From Mesotaenium endlicherianum (lineage: Eukaryota; Streptophyta; Zygnematophyceae; Zygnematales; Mesotaeniaceae), in NCBI GenBank assembly GCA_009602735.1, contig WELA01006486.1, forward strand, positions 1 through 64,000: 64,000 bases of DNA, given 5' to 3'. The notes under the pieces are model-generated. The model ran no database searches, was not told the DNA's origin, and worked only from the letters and a program-made list of their open reading frames with translations. The position numbers and the translations under genes were made by a program. The first letter of the stretch is position 1, and the number at the start of each line of letters is the position of its first letter. Below are positions 22,370 through 34,889 of the stretch, piece after piece.

Positions 22370-23744
22370 TACTTCCACACAGGCTTTCGCCCAAGTTGAG
22401 GCTTTACAGAATGAACAAGTTTGTAGTTTGCAAAAATCACGTCTAAGCAGCTTAACAGGCAATGCCAGATTCAGAGAAAATTGCCTTTCAAGGCTTTCGC
22501 TTAACTTTCACAAAGTCACAGCTTACAAAATTCTGAAACTGCACAACTATGCTGGCCTGGTCTGAGCTCTTCGCTCAACACCGCGCCTTCACTGCTTGGC
22601 TGGGCTCACTTCAGTTCTTTGCTGAGAGCTTTACTTGTTAACACTACTCTTGCTATCAACAATTCAACAATTGAGACTTCTGAGAACTTGGAAACTAACA
22701 CAACACTCACCATTTTAAGTGACTTTCGCACGCTTGTGGTGTTTGACATGAATCTGTGCTAATCTCCTAACAGATTCTATTCTGCAGCTCTCTACTTTCT
22801 ACCAGCGAGATCCCCTCTTGGAAACTCCTGAGGTCTAACCTTCCTATGATACATTGAGAAGAAATCTTCCAGCGTAGGCAGAAGCGTGGCGTCTCGGCTC
22901 TTCTGTGGCATTGGGAACTCCTTCTTCTTTGCGCTCCTTCTTCCCCTTTCCTTCCGTGCTCCTTCAGCTTCCTTGACAACGATGCGAGCAAGAATGAGGC
23001 AGCTTCAGGCAGGACTCGTGCCTTTCGCAGGCACCACACATTATCCTCTCTCGAGAATGCCAGTGCTTAGTCACAGCGCCTAACTTGCATGCCGTCCTTA
23101 CCTAGGAGCCCTCAAATAGCTTTAGAAGTTGTCACTGAGCATGCATGCACGCCTTGTGACTGTCGCGCGTGACTGCTTAGCCTTTCAGCTGGCAATCACG
23201 CCTATGTGGCTGGCGGCTGGCAGCGTTTGAGATGAATGCTCAAGCCGTGGGTAGTCACTCGAGGGTCTCAGCCGAGGTGGCACACAACGCCTCTGCAACA
23301 TCCCTGCTGTACTTGGCTTAGATAGCCGATTGATCAGTACCTTACTTGGCACTTGTTGGGCTGGCTCATTGTTGGTTCTAGGCCCCTAGCCTTTCGGCTG
23401 ACTACTCCGTCCAAGTCCCCATCCATCCCTGGGTGTGGGATGTGACGTGTCGTGACCACTTTGACAGTGATAACGACTTTGACATAACCGCTGACTGAGG
23501 TAACTCGGTCCTTTGGTCGGTGAGTCAACGCTGACTTTCCGTACCTGGGCGGCCGTGACTTGCGCTGCGCGTGCGGCACCGTCAAGTGGATAGCGGTTGC
23601 AACACTCCTTGACAAAAGAGTTAGCACCCCATGAGATTATGTGTCAGCAAATTGGTCGGTGGGTCAACGCTGACTTTGAATACTTTGGACGGTCGTGACC
23701 TCCGCCATGCGTGTTGAGCCGTCCAACTTCTAGCAGTGGCGACA
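22370..23744 (-). repeat. 5' LTR of element E (left limit approximate)
   Basis: Similar over long stretches to bases 55.8-57.0 kb, for example CTTGGGAACTCCTTCTT and the GTCGG(T)GGGTCAAC segment. The right end is GTGGCGACA at 23744. GTCAACGCTGACTT occurs twice near 23525 and 23670. The left limit is not resolved. Confidence 0.6.
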
Positions 23745-25011
23745 GCTGGGCATGACATGAGTCTGGCCTGATTTGTAGCAGTAAGCAGTGCGCAGCACAT
23801 GAGTGCATGGTATCCTACAAATTGCTACAAATGACGAGTTTGAGAAGACACTTCTCGTACGTATTAAAGCTTCGTCTTGGTCGCGGGGAGGAAGCCACTA
23901 TGCATACATACGCGAACTTTAAGAAACAGATGCAAAGCGTTTATGTCTATGTTACGGCCCTTCCCGCAAGTTTTCTCGGCTTTGTACAAACATAGTGCAT
24001 CTTCCAGAAGCTCTTGCCTCATGCTTAAGGGGCACTGGATGTGGTCATGGCATGTCATTGCATGTCACATTTAGTGTAAATTCAAAAACAGCGCAAGCTC
24101 ATGGATATCAGAGAAAGCCGCTCGGTGAATGCGCTTGTCTTAAGAAACGCACAGAAAGGACGCGTGCATGCTTTACATTATGCGACAAGTCGTACTCCAC
24201 AGTGGCTGCAGTATCTTGTTTTGAATCTTTTCGTGGCGGGAATATACGTCCTCACAGGTGATAATGCCAGCCCTAACCCTCCGGGTCCTTGGTATGTCAC
24301 ATCAGTACGGGTGGTTGAAAGCAACCTTCATGTATGACTGCGAACGAGAGTACGCCGATCTCAGGCGGGACAAAGTTGTGCATTGGGTTGTGTGAGTCGA
24401 TAGGCCGATAAATGCATGCGCTCTTGCCTCCCCTCATAATTATTACTGTGCTTTATTATTGAGTCATGGGACCTTGCTGGTGTGGTCTGACTCCTTGCAG
24501 TTTGGCAAAGAGTAAAGCCCTTAGATGCAGGGTAGCTCATTTTGACATCAGCATCATGCCAGGAGTAGGCACGCCATTTAGTGAGTGGTGTAAGTGCGAC
24601 GACTGTGTAACCTAGGCAGTTACACATCATCAAGTGATGACTTCATCGATCTTTGAACCACGTGCTGCAGACCAGACCCGTTAGTAACGGGATGCCTATT
24701 GGCTATATCGTTCCAAATTTACCGATAGTCCGTTTCAGCTGTTGACTGTAGCACACATGATTCTGGCTGCTCTATATCTTTTCTTCACCTTTTTGAAAGC
24801 ATTTAGCCGCTTTCCTTTTGCCCCAGAGAAACAAGTGCAGCAGGGTATGACAGCACGCATGCACAACAAACCTTCCATGCACTTCAGTCCAGGCCCAGGC
24901 TCAGGTCTTCAGAGTGGGCATAGGTCATGCTGCCACTTTCAGAATCACGGGGAAGTTCACAAAGGGAGTGAGGGGGGGGCTCCTGACAGCAGTGACTGTG
25001 TTGTGAGGCAG
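23745..25011. other. Intergenic sequence upstream of the histidine kinase
   Basis: No supported gene. An open stretch at 24742-24830 encodes a hydrophobic run (ILAALYLFFTFLKAF) that could be a first exon of the kinase. No clear splice link was found. Confidence 0.3.
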
Positions 25012-28000
25012 GGCGCTATTCTCTGAAGCTGAGCCCCTTTGGGGGGGCTGGCACGGCCGTGTGGCCCCCGGCAGGGATTTCTCTGGGGGCTGTGCTGATA
25101 GCTGGCTACCGCCTCTGCCCCGGCGTCTTTGGGGGATCGTTTTTGGTCAACATTGTGTATCTGGCGGACCATGACGAGAAGGGCCGCGACCCGGGGCCAG
25201 GCACCATGGTGGCCGTCGGTCTGTGTGTCGGGATGGCCAGCAGCCTGGAGGTAGGCGCGCCCTTGCCCCTGCGCCTCTCCTGTTGCTGCCGTTGGCTTCT
25301 CCCTCAGGTTGCTGATAAAGCGTGGCGTGCTGGGCAGACGGCGGTGGGGTGCTACCTCCTGCGGCGCCTGATTGGGAACTGCCATCCAGCTGAGAGGTGA
25401 GGTGGCTATCTACCTACCTGCCAACAACGCTCTCCCTGGGCTCTGGACCCCCTTGCCGCTATGGCTGGTGGTGTGCTCTGGTGCTCATGCGTGTGAGTAG
25501 CGCCTGCTCTGACGCATATTGGTGTTGGTACACCTGCCTACCCAGCGTGCGTGTGGCTCTCCGCTACTTCTGCACGGTAGCGGTTACCTGCGTCATTTCC
25601 GCCAGCCTTGGCATCACTTCTATCATTCTCATCAGGAAGTCGCTCACCTGGCATCAGTATGGACGGGTAAGCGTCTGCCGTGGCACCCTTCAGCCCACCA
25701 GAGCTTGCTGTTCATACCCCTGCTCGCCCGCCCGCCAGCCCGCCCGCCCGCCCAGCAGCTGAGTGCCTGCAATCAGTGTGGTCAGGCCATCCAATGCAAG
25801 CGTGGGGATGGGGGGGGTGCAGAGCTGGCTGACGTGGTGGCTTGGGAACGTGTCGGCCATGTACACCATCACGCCCCTGATGCTGTGCTGCTGGAAGATG
25901 GCGTGGCCGCGCTGGGCGCACGTGCGCCTGCAGGCCGTGCTGGAGCTGGCTGCTCTGCTGGCCGTCATCGCTGTGTTCAGCATCATCATCTTCGGCGGCA
26001 TTGTCGGGCCCAGCTTCGAAGCTGTTCAGGTCAGAGAGGGGCTCCCGCCAATGCCATGCTGTGTGCGCAAAAGTTGTAAACTGTGACCCGGGCACTGTGA
26101 GCTGGAAGCGTGCCATGCTCACATGGCGTCGCGTCGTGCGGCCTCGTCGGTGGTGTCCGCGGAGTGGGTGTGCAGAGGCAACCCTACTGGGTGCTGCCGC
26201 TGGTGCTGTGGGCGGCGTTCAGGTTTGAGGTGCGCGTGATGGCGCTGTGCGTGCTGCTGGTGGGCGTCATCGCTGTCTACGGCACCTCGCAGTGGGCCAA
26301 CGGGTCCTTCAGTCACTTCTCCGCTTTCTCCTCCCTCCTGCAAGTCCAGGCAAGCTGCGATCCTCTCTCGCATATAGTGGCTGGCCATGCTTCCCGCCTG
26401 CTCGTCGTTGCTTGGTGCTGGACACTAGTGTTGCTGTTGTACACATGACGGGGCAGAGAGGCTCCTTCAGCCGCCAAAGCAGAGAGAGGGTGACCTACTG
26501 CTGCTGCTGGTGCCCTCCATGTGGGCTAGCCATGACCTCCTGGGGGGAAGACACAGACCACTCCCCATCCTGATGCTGTCGCTCCCTCCCTCCCTACCAC
26601 CCTCCTGAGAAGTGGAGTCAGCTACAAGGAAGAGTGCAAAGAGGCTCAGTGGGGTGTGCGCGGGGACGGGCGCGGCGGCAGATCTTTGTGGCCATAATGG
26701 CCATCATGGGCACGTCGTTGTCCGCCGCGCTGCTGGAGAAGGACAGCCTGGCAGGGGAGCTGCTGGGGGCCAACAGGGCCCTGCAGCAGAGCAAGCAGGA
26801 GGCGGACGCTGCCAGCAATGCCAAGTCCGAGTTCTTGGCCAACATGAGCCACGAGATCAGGTGGGTGTGAGCTAGCGCCTCTCGCACCGCCAACAGCTCA
26901 GCCCCAGTGGAATGCACGCGGGTGTACGCGCCCGCCCCCCTGTTGCGTGTGAGCATGCTGTGCGGTCCTATCTGTTGCATGAGGGGGGCGACGGAGAGTG
27001 AATGGAGTGGAGTGGGATGGGGCGGGCGAGGGGCAGAACGCCCATCCACGGCATTCTGGGGTCGGCCACGCTGGCGCTGGACACGCCGTTGACGCCGGAG
27101 CAGCGCGAGTACGTGGACACCATCCGGCAGAGCGCCACCTCGCTGTGCGAGGTCGTGGACGACATCCTGGACATTAGCAAGATTGAGGCGGGCCGCCTGG
27201 AGTTTGAGCGCGTGCCCTTCAGCCTGGAGGGCGCGGTGGAGGCGGCTGTCACGGCGCTGCAGGCGCGCGCGCACTTCAAGGGCCTCGCGCTCTCCTGGGG
27301 CATGGCGCCTCCGCTGCTGCCGCTGTCCGGGCCCGCGCCGCGCCTGCTTGGCGACCCCGCCCGCCTGCGCCAATGCCTCATCAACCTCATCAGGTCCGCG
27401 TGCACACATGCTTGCTGCGTCCGCCCTTCTTGGCTGCGACAGGGGAGGGGGGGGGACGAGGGACAAAGCAGGAGCAGAAATGGGGCAGGCGCACGTGCAA
27501 GCAACGCACGCTGAGAGAGTCCTGGCTGAGTACACTCACTGCCTCATGGCTGTGCCTTGTGTGTGTGTGTGTGTGTGTCTGGGTGGGGACAAGCAGCAAT
27601 GCTATCAAGTTCACTGAGAGCGGGCACATAGAAGTGAGGGTGGAGCTGAGTGACCCCAGCACCAAGCAGGATGACAGCCCCCGCCCCGGCAGCACCTCTC
27701 CTTCTCCTCCTCCTCCTCCCCCTCTTCTCCCTCCTGGCGGCGGCGGCAGTGGCGGTACATTGTCCCCTTTCGCAGAGATGCAGCAGCAGCAGCAGGAACT
27801 CCTCGTATGGAATAACGGGTCCGTAGCCAGAAGTGGCTCATGCTCCAGCCACGTGTCCCCCAGAAGTGGTGCTCAGGCAGTAGTCAAGTCGCCCTTGAGC
27901 GCCACCAGTACCGGCACTGGCCTGTCAGTGCCAGCACCAGCTGCCGGTGTTAGGTCCTTGTTGCCCCCGCCCAATCTCAGCGTCCTCCTGCCCGCGCCCC

Positions 28001-31000
28001 TGGCCCACCCCCCCGCAGGCGGCCAGGTACGTCTGCATGGCACGAAAGTTCAGCAGGATCACCTGCTCAGCTGTGCATCTCTTGCGTTACATTGCCTGCT
28101 CACTCAGCGCATCGCCTGATCGGCGTTGGCAGTGCTGCCCGGTTGATGGCAATGGTGGCAGCAGCAGCAGCAAGAGGAGGAGGAGGAGGAGGCAACGCCC
28201 GACGAGGGCCATGTGGTGCTGGACATCCTGGATGGTGACGAGGCCACCACCCCCGGGCAGAAGAGGGGGCCGGGCATGACGATGATGCGGCAGCACGCGA
28301 CGCCGGCGCAGCCCCTTCTGGTGCCCATAAGCGCGACGCACGTGGGCGGCAACGGCATGTGGCCAACGACAGACGTGGACCTGTGCTTCTCCGTGCGGGA
28401 CACGGGCATCGGCATCGAGGCGGTGCAGCGCGAGCGCATCTTCCGGGCGTTCACGCAGGCGGACTCGTCCACGTCGCGCCTCTACGGCGGCACCGGGCTC
28501 GGCCTCACCATCACCTCTCGGTACACGACCGTCCCTCCTGGGGCGTGCCGCCCTCCAGTAGCACTGTCTGGCTGGCGATGGCCTCTACGCTTGCTGCTTC
28601 TCGCTTTTTGCCCCAAAGTGCCCAACATTTGTGACGGTTCTGTGTACCATGTAGAGGCTGCGTGTGCTACAGATGTTCGGGTACAGAGTACGGCGGGGGG
28701 TTGATCAGAGACTGCACACTGATGCGCGGCAGCAGCGGCGTCACAATGATGGTGTGTTGCAGGCTGGTGGATATGATGGGAGGTAAGATATGGGTGGACA
28801 GCGAGCTGGGCCACGGCAGCACCTTCTTCTTCACCGCCCACTTCCACGTCACACCGCCCGACCCCTCCATCCCCCCGGGTGTCTTCACCCCAACGCTGCC
28901 AGCCCCCTCTGCTCCCTCGCCGTATTCAGCCGCCCACTCCTCCCAGCAGCCGCTTGAAGAAGACAGGCCGGGCCCTGCAGCAGCAGAGTGCGACGCAAGC
29001 AGTGTTGGAGCACCCCACCCCAGAACAGGCCCCCAGGAGGATGGCCATGCCAGAGCAGACCACCACCACCAGCAGCAGCAGCAGCAGCAACATGAGCTCG
29101 TGCCTAACCAGTCGGACGTAGAGACGGCGCCCCTGATGGCCGCGGCTCGCCAGGACGTGGAAGGGGACGCGACGGCAGGCAACGGTTGCTTTGGTGGTGC
29201 CAGAAGAGCGTGCTCCTCAGCGGCTCTGGAGGGGACGGGCTCACCCTCGGTGAGCATGATGGCAGCAGCAACAGTACCAGCAGCAGAGAAGATGGTACTC
29301 TGTGGTACAGGTGCAGATGATGGAGGCGTGAAGGGTCGCAGTGGCAGTGGTGAAAGGAACGGGGCGCTGGTTGTCCCCAAGTTGGCGGCGATTCCTGCTG
29401 CTGTTGCTGCTGCTCCTGCTGCTCCTGCTGCTACTGCCACTGCTGGGAGCCCAGCAGTTGGTTCCGGCCGCTTGCTCCACATCCTCGTTGTGGATGACAA
29501 CACCATCAACCAGAAAGTTGCCTCAAGGTCTATTTCTGACTCATGACTGGTCGTATGCAGTTTGGCAAAGTATTGGCGCCCCCGGGGCAATGACGCGCAA
29601 TATATATGTGATATCCAGCCATGTCGTGGCCTTCTGGTGGTGAGAGGGCTCGTGTGGCTTTCTCTACCAAATCCATTGTCTGGAACAATGACAGGGGAGG
29701 CGAGGTGGGAGAGGGGGGGGGAAGGGGGGGACGTGCGGGTGGCAAAGCAGGCAGTTGCAGAAGGCGGGGCACATGGTGCAGGTGGCAGGGGATGGGCAGC
29801 AGGCTGTGGAGCGCGTGACGGGGGCGCAGGCGAGGGCGTTTGATGCCGTGCTCATGGACGTGCAGATGCCGGTGATGGACGGCATGGAAGCCACGCGCCG
29901 CATCCGCGCGCACGAGGCACGTGCCTGCCTGCCGCGCCTGCCCATTGTGGGCCTCACTGCGCACACCCAGGAGGGCTACCGGGATCAGTGCTTTGAGGTA
30001 GGCACCGTTTCCCCCCTCCTGTCATGGGCGCAGGGGAAGCAAGTATGACATGACCTCTCCCTCTGGTTGTCGACACCCTTTCCAGCAACTGCTTTGTGCC
30101 AAATGAAGGTGTCGAGGTAATCCTGTCCCATCGCACAACTAGCAGTTTTTGAGTGAAATGTTTCTGGAAGCTCTCTTGCACTTTGCCTGGGTTGCGAGCA
30201 AAGTCAGTCTCTAGAAGCGTACTGATGAATGATAGCTACACGGTCTGCTCTCGTGCCACAAGGGAGAGAGGGGGAGAGGGTCCCTGTCTGACGCATTGCT
30301 CACCCCCACATGACTGCGCTTCCTTTGGCAGGCGGGCATGGATGCATACGCATGCAAGCCGTTTCAGATCCATCAGCTTCTGGAGACTCTGCATGCGACT
30401 GTGGCCAAGGTGGACAGCACAGCCGCCCTGCAAGCGCAAGCGCAGGAGAAAGCGGCACGCTCAGGGGGGCAGCTGTCGAGAAGCACCAGCTTGAGCAAGA
30501 GTAGCAGTACCAGTGCGAAGAAGAAGACGGCGAAGAAGGAGCAGCTTGCGCCCGGGAGCCACAGCAGCAGCGGCAGGAGTGACCCCGACTCAGCAGCAGC
30601 AGCACAGAGCATTCTCATATCCCCGGATGTCAGCTCTGGAATAGGCACGTCTTCTGGGGATGCCCCACCTCGTGCTGCTCCTCCACGGAGATCCATCTCT
30701 TTGGGGAGCGAGCAAAGAGGAGCAGCAAAGGGGCAGCCGTTGCGTATTCTGGTCGTTGATGACAACGTTGTCAATCAGAAAGTCGCCAGCAGGTGAGCGT
30801 CACACATTGCTCTATTTCCCCTGTGCCCCCCCTTCCAAACAGCCTTGAATCTGTTTGGTCTGAGCAAGAAGAAGTTTTTTGCATGCACGTTTGTGCCATG
30901 GTTGTCTTTCTTCCTCTGTTATTAGTGAAAGTAGCTGTACGCCCAACTTGAGCGTCTATGTGTCCACGGCGAACACTGTGTGGAACAGGCAACTGCAGAG

Positions 31001-31626
31001 GGCTGGCCACATCGTGGAGGTGGCTGCAGATGGTCAGCAGGCGCTGGACTGCGTCTCCACCTCCTGGCGCCTGCCGCCAGCATCGCATTTTGACGCCGTT
31101 CTCATGGACATCCAGATGCCCGTCATGGACGGCATCGAGGCCACCATGCATGTGAGGGAGCGCGAGAAACAGCTGGGGCTGCCGCACCTCCCGATCATTG
31201 GGCTCACGGCCCATGCCGTGAAGCGATATCAGGATGCGTCCTTGGAGGTGAGCTTGTTCAATCTATATCTCCTACGCCCACTTCTTTACTGAACCTGAAC
31301 TTTGAGGAACCTGAATTATCGCGTACCTTGATAGCTACGCCTGTTTTGGTACGCATTCCATTGTTCCTACTTCAGGTAAAACTTTGGTTTGGGGGTGTGC
31401 TGTCGCAAGCTCGTGCTCTGCAGAATCTGACTGCTGAGGCTGGTGCTCGGACTTGTGAGCTGCTCTTTTGCTGCAGGCTGGCATGGATGCATTTGTGAGC
31501 AAGCCGTTCCGCCTGGAGTTCCTCCTGCAGGTGATGTTAGACACAATTGACAAGTTACGGGTGGAAGGCAGCACCCCTGCCGCAGCTAAGGCAGCGGGGC
31601 TGCCCATTGGTATGGGAACCGGATAG
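25012..31626 (+). CDS. Hybrid histidine kinase: MASE1 sensor, kinase core, two receiver domains
   Basis: A multi-exon membrane sensor kinase. MASE1 spans exons from 25012 to about 26350 ([56 protein letters not shown]). The kinase core follows: H box [10 protein letters not shown] (26830-26862), N box split by an intron (LIS then NAIKFT), G1 DTGIGI, and G2 [10 protein letters not shown]. Receiver 1 (29470-30420) has VVDDN, the phospho-Asp motif [11 protein letters not shown] and CKPF. Receiver 2 (30735-31530) has [16 protein letters not shown] and SKPF. It should autophosphorylate on His and pass the phosphate to Asp in a two-component relay; the MASE1 ligand is unknown. Long Gln/Pro/Ser insertions lie in the ATPase domain and before receiver 1. 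Exons are GC-rich. The stop is TAG at 31626. The 5' end is uncertain: the first supported exon follows an AG at 25010-25011. Confidence 0.85.
27559..27578. repeat. (GT)n microsatellite in a kinase intron
   Basis: About ten GT units lie in the intron that splits the N box, just upstream of the acceptor before AATGCTATCAAGTTC. Confidence 0.9.
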
Positions 31627-34600
31627 AGTCCACATATGCATGTTCTCAGCTTCTTGTCCAGTATCTCAAGTCCAATTTGGCTCCTTCTGGCGACTTACTT
31701 GGTTATTTACTAGCGCCTCGCACACTTTGTTGAAGACTGCTGCAGTAATAATTAGGGCAATTCTGGATGTCCTCTGGGCTGAGGTCCATTTTTCGCTATG
31801 TTACATAAGCAGCAGAGTAACATTAATAATCAAGCGCTGAGGTCTGTAGCTGTGAGCTGTGCATTAGTATGTTCTGGGGCAGCTTCAGTGGCAAACAGTG
31901 TACGCCGTAGGAATGCGTATGAGTTGCTGCATATTTAAGAAGTGCTGAATGAGGAGAGGGTGCACACATGATTTTAGCACACTGGCCGCACTATGTATGT
32001 AGTAGGAAGAAAGTGGTAGACCAGGAGGACAGCAACCATCATCCTAATGCACTGGAGGTTTACATATATACACTTTTATATATTACCAGCACTATGCTGG
32101 CATGCGCGGTCAAGGCCGTTCATATGATATGTACACAAAATTATGTAAGCTCTTGCAATGTTGCAGTGAGTGACCTCTTTTGGGCTCAGTCAACAAGTCC
32201 CAAGTTGACCCACATCATGTTCAGGACTGCTGCAAGCCACTGAGTAAAAATAGTGCTGTGACTATCAGAATACTACATATGTTGGCTTGCTTGATTACAT
32301 TCCAGAACTTGCTTGTCCCCGAGTCAAATCACTAGAAAGGAAGGATACAAATATTGCCCCTCTACAGGATAAGATGAAGGCATTGCCATAAGCCCTCCCC
32401 TAGTTCCTGCCCGGTAACAATTGAAGCTCTTGGAGGAATTTTACAGATGTTTACAGTAAGCACGGTAATACAAAGCCACATTCTCTGCATGGAGGAGATG
32501 ATGAAGAGAGCTGCTTGACACCCCCCTGCACTGCATGGCTGCAACAGCTGCCGCTTTTGCCTCCACTCATGGCAGTGCCATCAGAAGCTGCCATACTCTC
32601 TCGCGGAGCGCAACACCCTTGCTGCACAATATGCCGAGGCGTCCGCCACGTTGCACGCACTGACAGCTTCACAAATTGTGGACAGGCCGCTGGTATTGCT
32701 CAAGTTACGTCATTACACGCTGGCATCTGCACCGACAACGGCTAGCTCTGGAATGTGCAATCGTACCCCACCTAGAAACACATGGAGTTGAGGGGTGCAG
32801 CCTTTTAGAACGTCAAGTGGAAGGCAGTAACTGAAAGCCTCGCTGTGTGGCAGGCACTCCTTTGCGATGAGGTGCTACAGAGTCAGACTGACGAAGACCC
32901 ATCTGGAATGCAGACACCTCTTGCCATGCGCTCACCCTACCCCTCGGGCAATCAATACCCCATTGCTTACCCAGGGCTTCCAGAACTGCAACACAGGCCC
33001 TGCAAGCAACAGCATGCTCACTCTCTGCTTGGCACAGTCATAGCAGGTGCACAAAGAAAGAGGCCAGAACTTGGACCAATCCCTGGGGCACAAGCACAGG
33101 CCAGCAGACTCCAAAAAGCCGACAGTGTGGGGAGGAGGTCGGGGCTCGTGATTTGGTTGCTTGCAGCCCTAAGTAGCTCTTCTTGTGGGCTGCTGCAGCA
33201 GCCCCGACACACACGCTAGTTGGCCATGATCCGTCAATGTTATATTCTTCAGACTTCCTGCTCTCACACACTCCTTCATTTGGACTCCTCATCACTGAAG
33301 CATTTCGCTCAAAGCGTGGGAGCGTCTAAGAAGGGGCAGCTTTCCAAGCAGCACTACGCAAGGTGAGCACACAAAGACCTGTCCTCCTTGACCACTTGCA
33401 GATCAGCGTGCTGCTCACAGAAATCCACAGCCAAGAGAGCTGTGTGTGCATACAAGGGCATATAGTCATGACACCAAAAAGTACCACAGCCTCGACCTGG
33501 GGGCAAGCCCGGGGATAGCGTCACTTGGCATGCATATGACCCACCACCAATACACATTAACTTACTTCCTGCGCTTTGCCCTCCGGCAGAGCAGCGGCAA
33601 ACCTGGTTGTGGGCCAGCACTCCGGAAATAGGCTACGGAGCCCGCTATTGGTGCTGCTGTGTATAAGTAGAGGCGCAGCGGCAGCTTGAGCAATAGATGT
33701 GCTTACAACTAACTAACGATGAGGATCCTTCGCGGTCGTGAACTTTAGGAGGAGCTTGGGATTCTTCTTGACAGTGTCCTGTGCATAATGAATCAGCTTG
33801 AGCCCCACCGCTTTTTTGATAATTTAAAAAGCTTTCATCAAAGAAGCCGTAAGAGAAATAAGTAAAGACACAGTGTTGATGAGATAAGTGTGTCTCATAG
33901 ACAAGGAAGAAACTCAGTCAACAAGAAATGTTACCAGGCCCTTCTGTTAATTTAGTCTGCTTCAACATAGACACTGAATGATTGACGATTATGACCATGA
34001 CCACAATATGTGAAAGAGGTGGAAAAAACCTGCACCTCAGAGACATTCATATGTCCACATTCCACCCCCTACACCTTCCCATACGTACACTAAGTGGTAC
34101 AGGAATTCCATATTCAACGGCTATTTAATAACACCTGTAAAATGCACCTGGCCATCACTATCTCTTTGTCGTTACCCGGAGTTTTATGTTCCTCAAGTAC
34201 TGGACTTCGCCGGACATCTTTTTTTTTTTCAGTCCTACAACATGCTGAGTCCCGACAATAACTATATCCTCTAGGAAGGGAAGCCCCCTGTACTTGAAAT
34301 CTCTGACTCCGAAATCATTTTATGACATTGCCCGTCATCGTAGTTGAAAGTGGGAATTGTTCTCGACTCATTCATTGCAGGGTACGCAAAGAAGCGTTTG
34401 ACGACAGATGTTTATATGACAATAGCACTCCGCACTTGACTCCAATGCCTGCATGAGCACATGCAAGCATATGAGCTCAAAGACCACTGATACAGGAGCA
34501 CAATGTCGTGCAGTGTGCACCAAGGGTGCTATGAATCCAAACGCATCGAATGATCTTGCAAGCACTTGCTAGCACGTTTGGCGCTAGGAAACTGGATCAA

Positions 34601-34889
34601 AGAGAAACTTTGTCCATATTTGTATAGCCCGAGGTCTTAGGAACGTAGAACTGAGTGTCGGAGCATGTACTTGGAAGGCTCCTAGTATTAAGTCTATGAA
34701 AAGCACGGCATTTTAGAAATACAAAGAAGATCTGACATTACGCTTCAGAGGCTGATTTGAGCGTGGTCAATTCTCTAAGTAGTATCCTTGCGTGGTGAGA
34801 TAGTGTGTGTCCCAGTGAAGTTCTTGGGCCGCTTATATACGCTTATCGTCTAGGTTGAAGTGAGGTGCGGAAGCTGGACGCTGACAGTT
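31627..34889. other. Intergenic, no gene supported
   Basis: Several open stretches of 60-124 codons occur on both strands (for example 32845-33219 on +). None shows a recognisable domain or matching splice pattern. The section 33830-34250 is AT-rich. It may hold the 3' end of the kinase transcript and the LpxK promoter. Confidence 0.4.

Larger units (their letters stand above)
19391..23744 (-). mobile_element. Ty3/gypsy element E (5' LTR, gag, protease; 3' part missing)
   Basis: Right to left it has an LTR (ending at 23744 with GGCGACA), gag with a typical MRLRSG start, two CCHC knuckles, an aspartic protease, and a short motif like motif I of C5 cytosine methyltransferases. RT and integrase of this copy are absent; the element stops against element D. 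It is broken in several places and is a fossil. Related LTR sequence occurs again near 55.8-57.0 kb. Confidence 0.8.

Noticed and set aside
26618-27535. A 305-codon open frame on - opposite the kinase
   Set aside because: Also an antisense shadow; the plus strand has H box and N box motifs with proper splice sites.
28667-29590. A 307-codon open frame on - opposite the kinase
   Set aside because: It is the antisense shadow of a GC-rich, Gln/Ala-coding exon and has no domain.
32845-33219. A 124-codon open frame on + in the gap before LpxK
   Set aside because: No domain, no signal peptide and no splice partners; not enough to call a gene.
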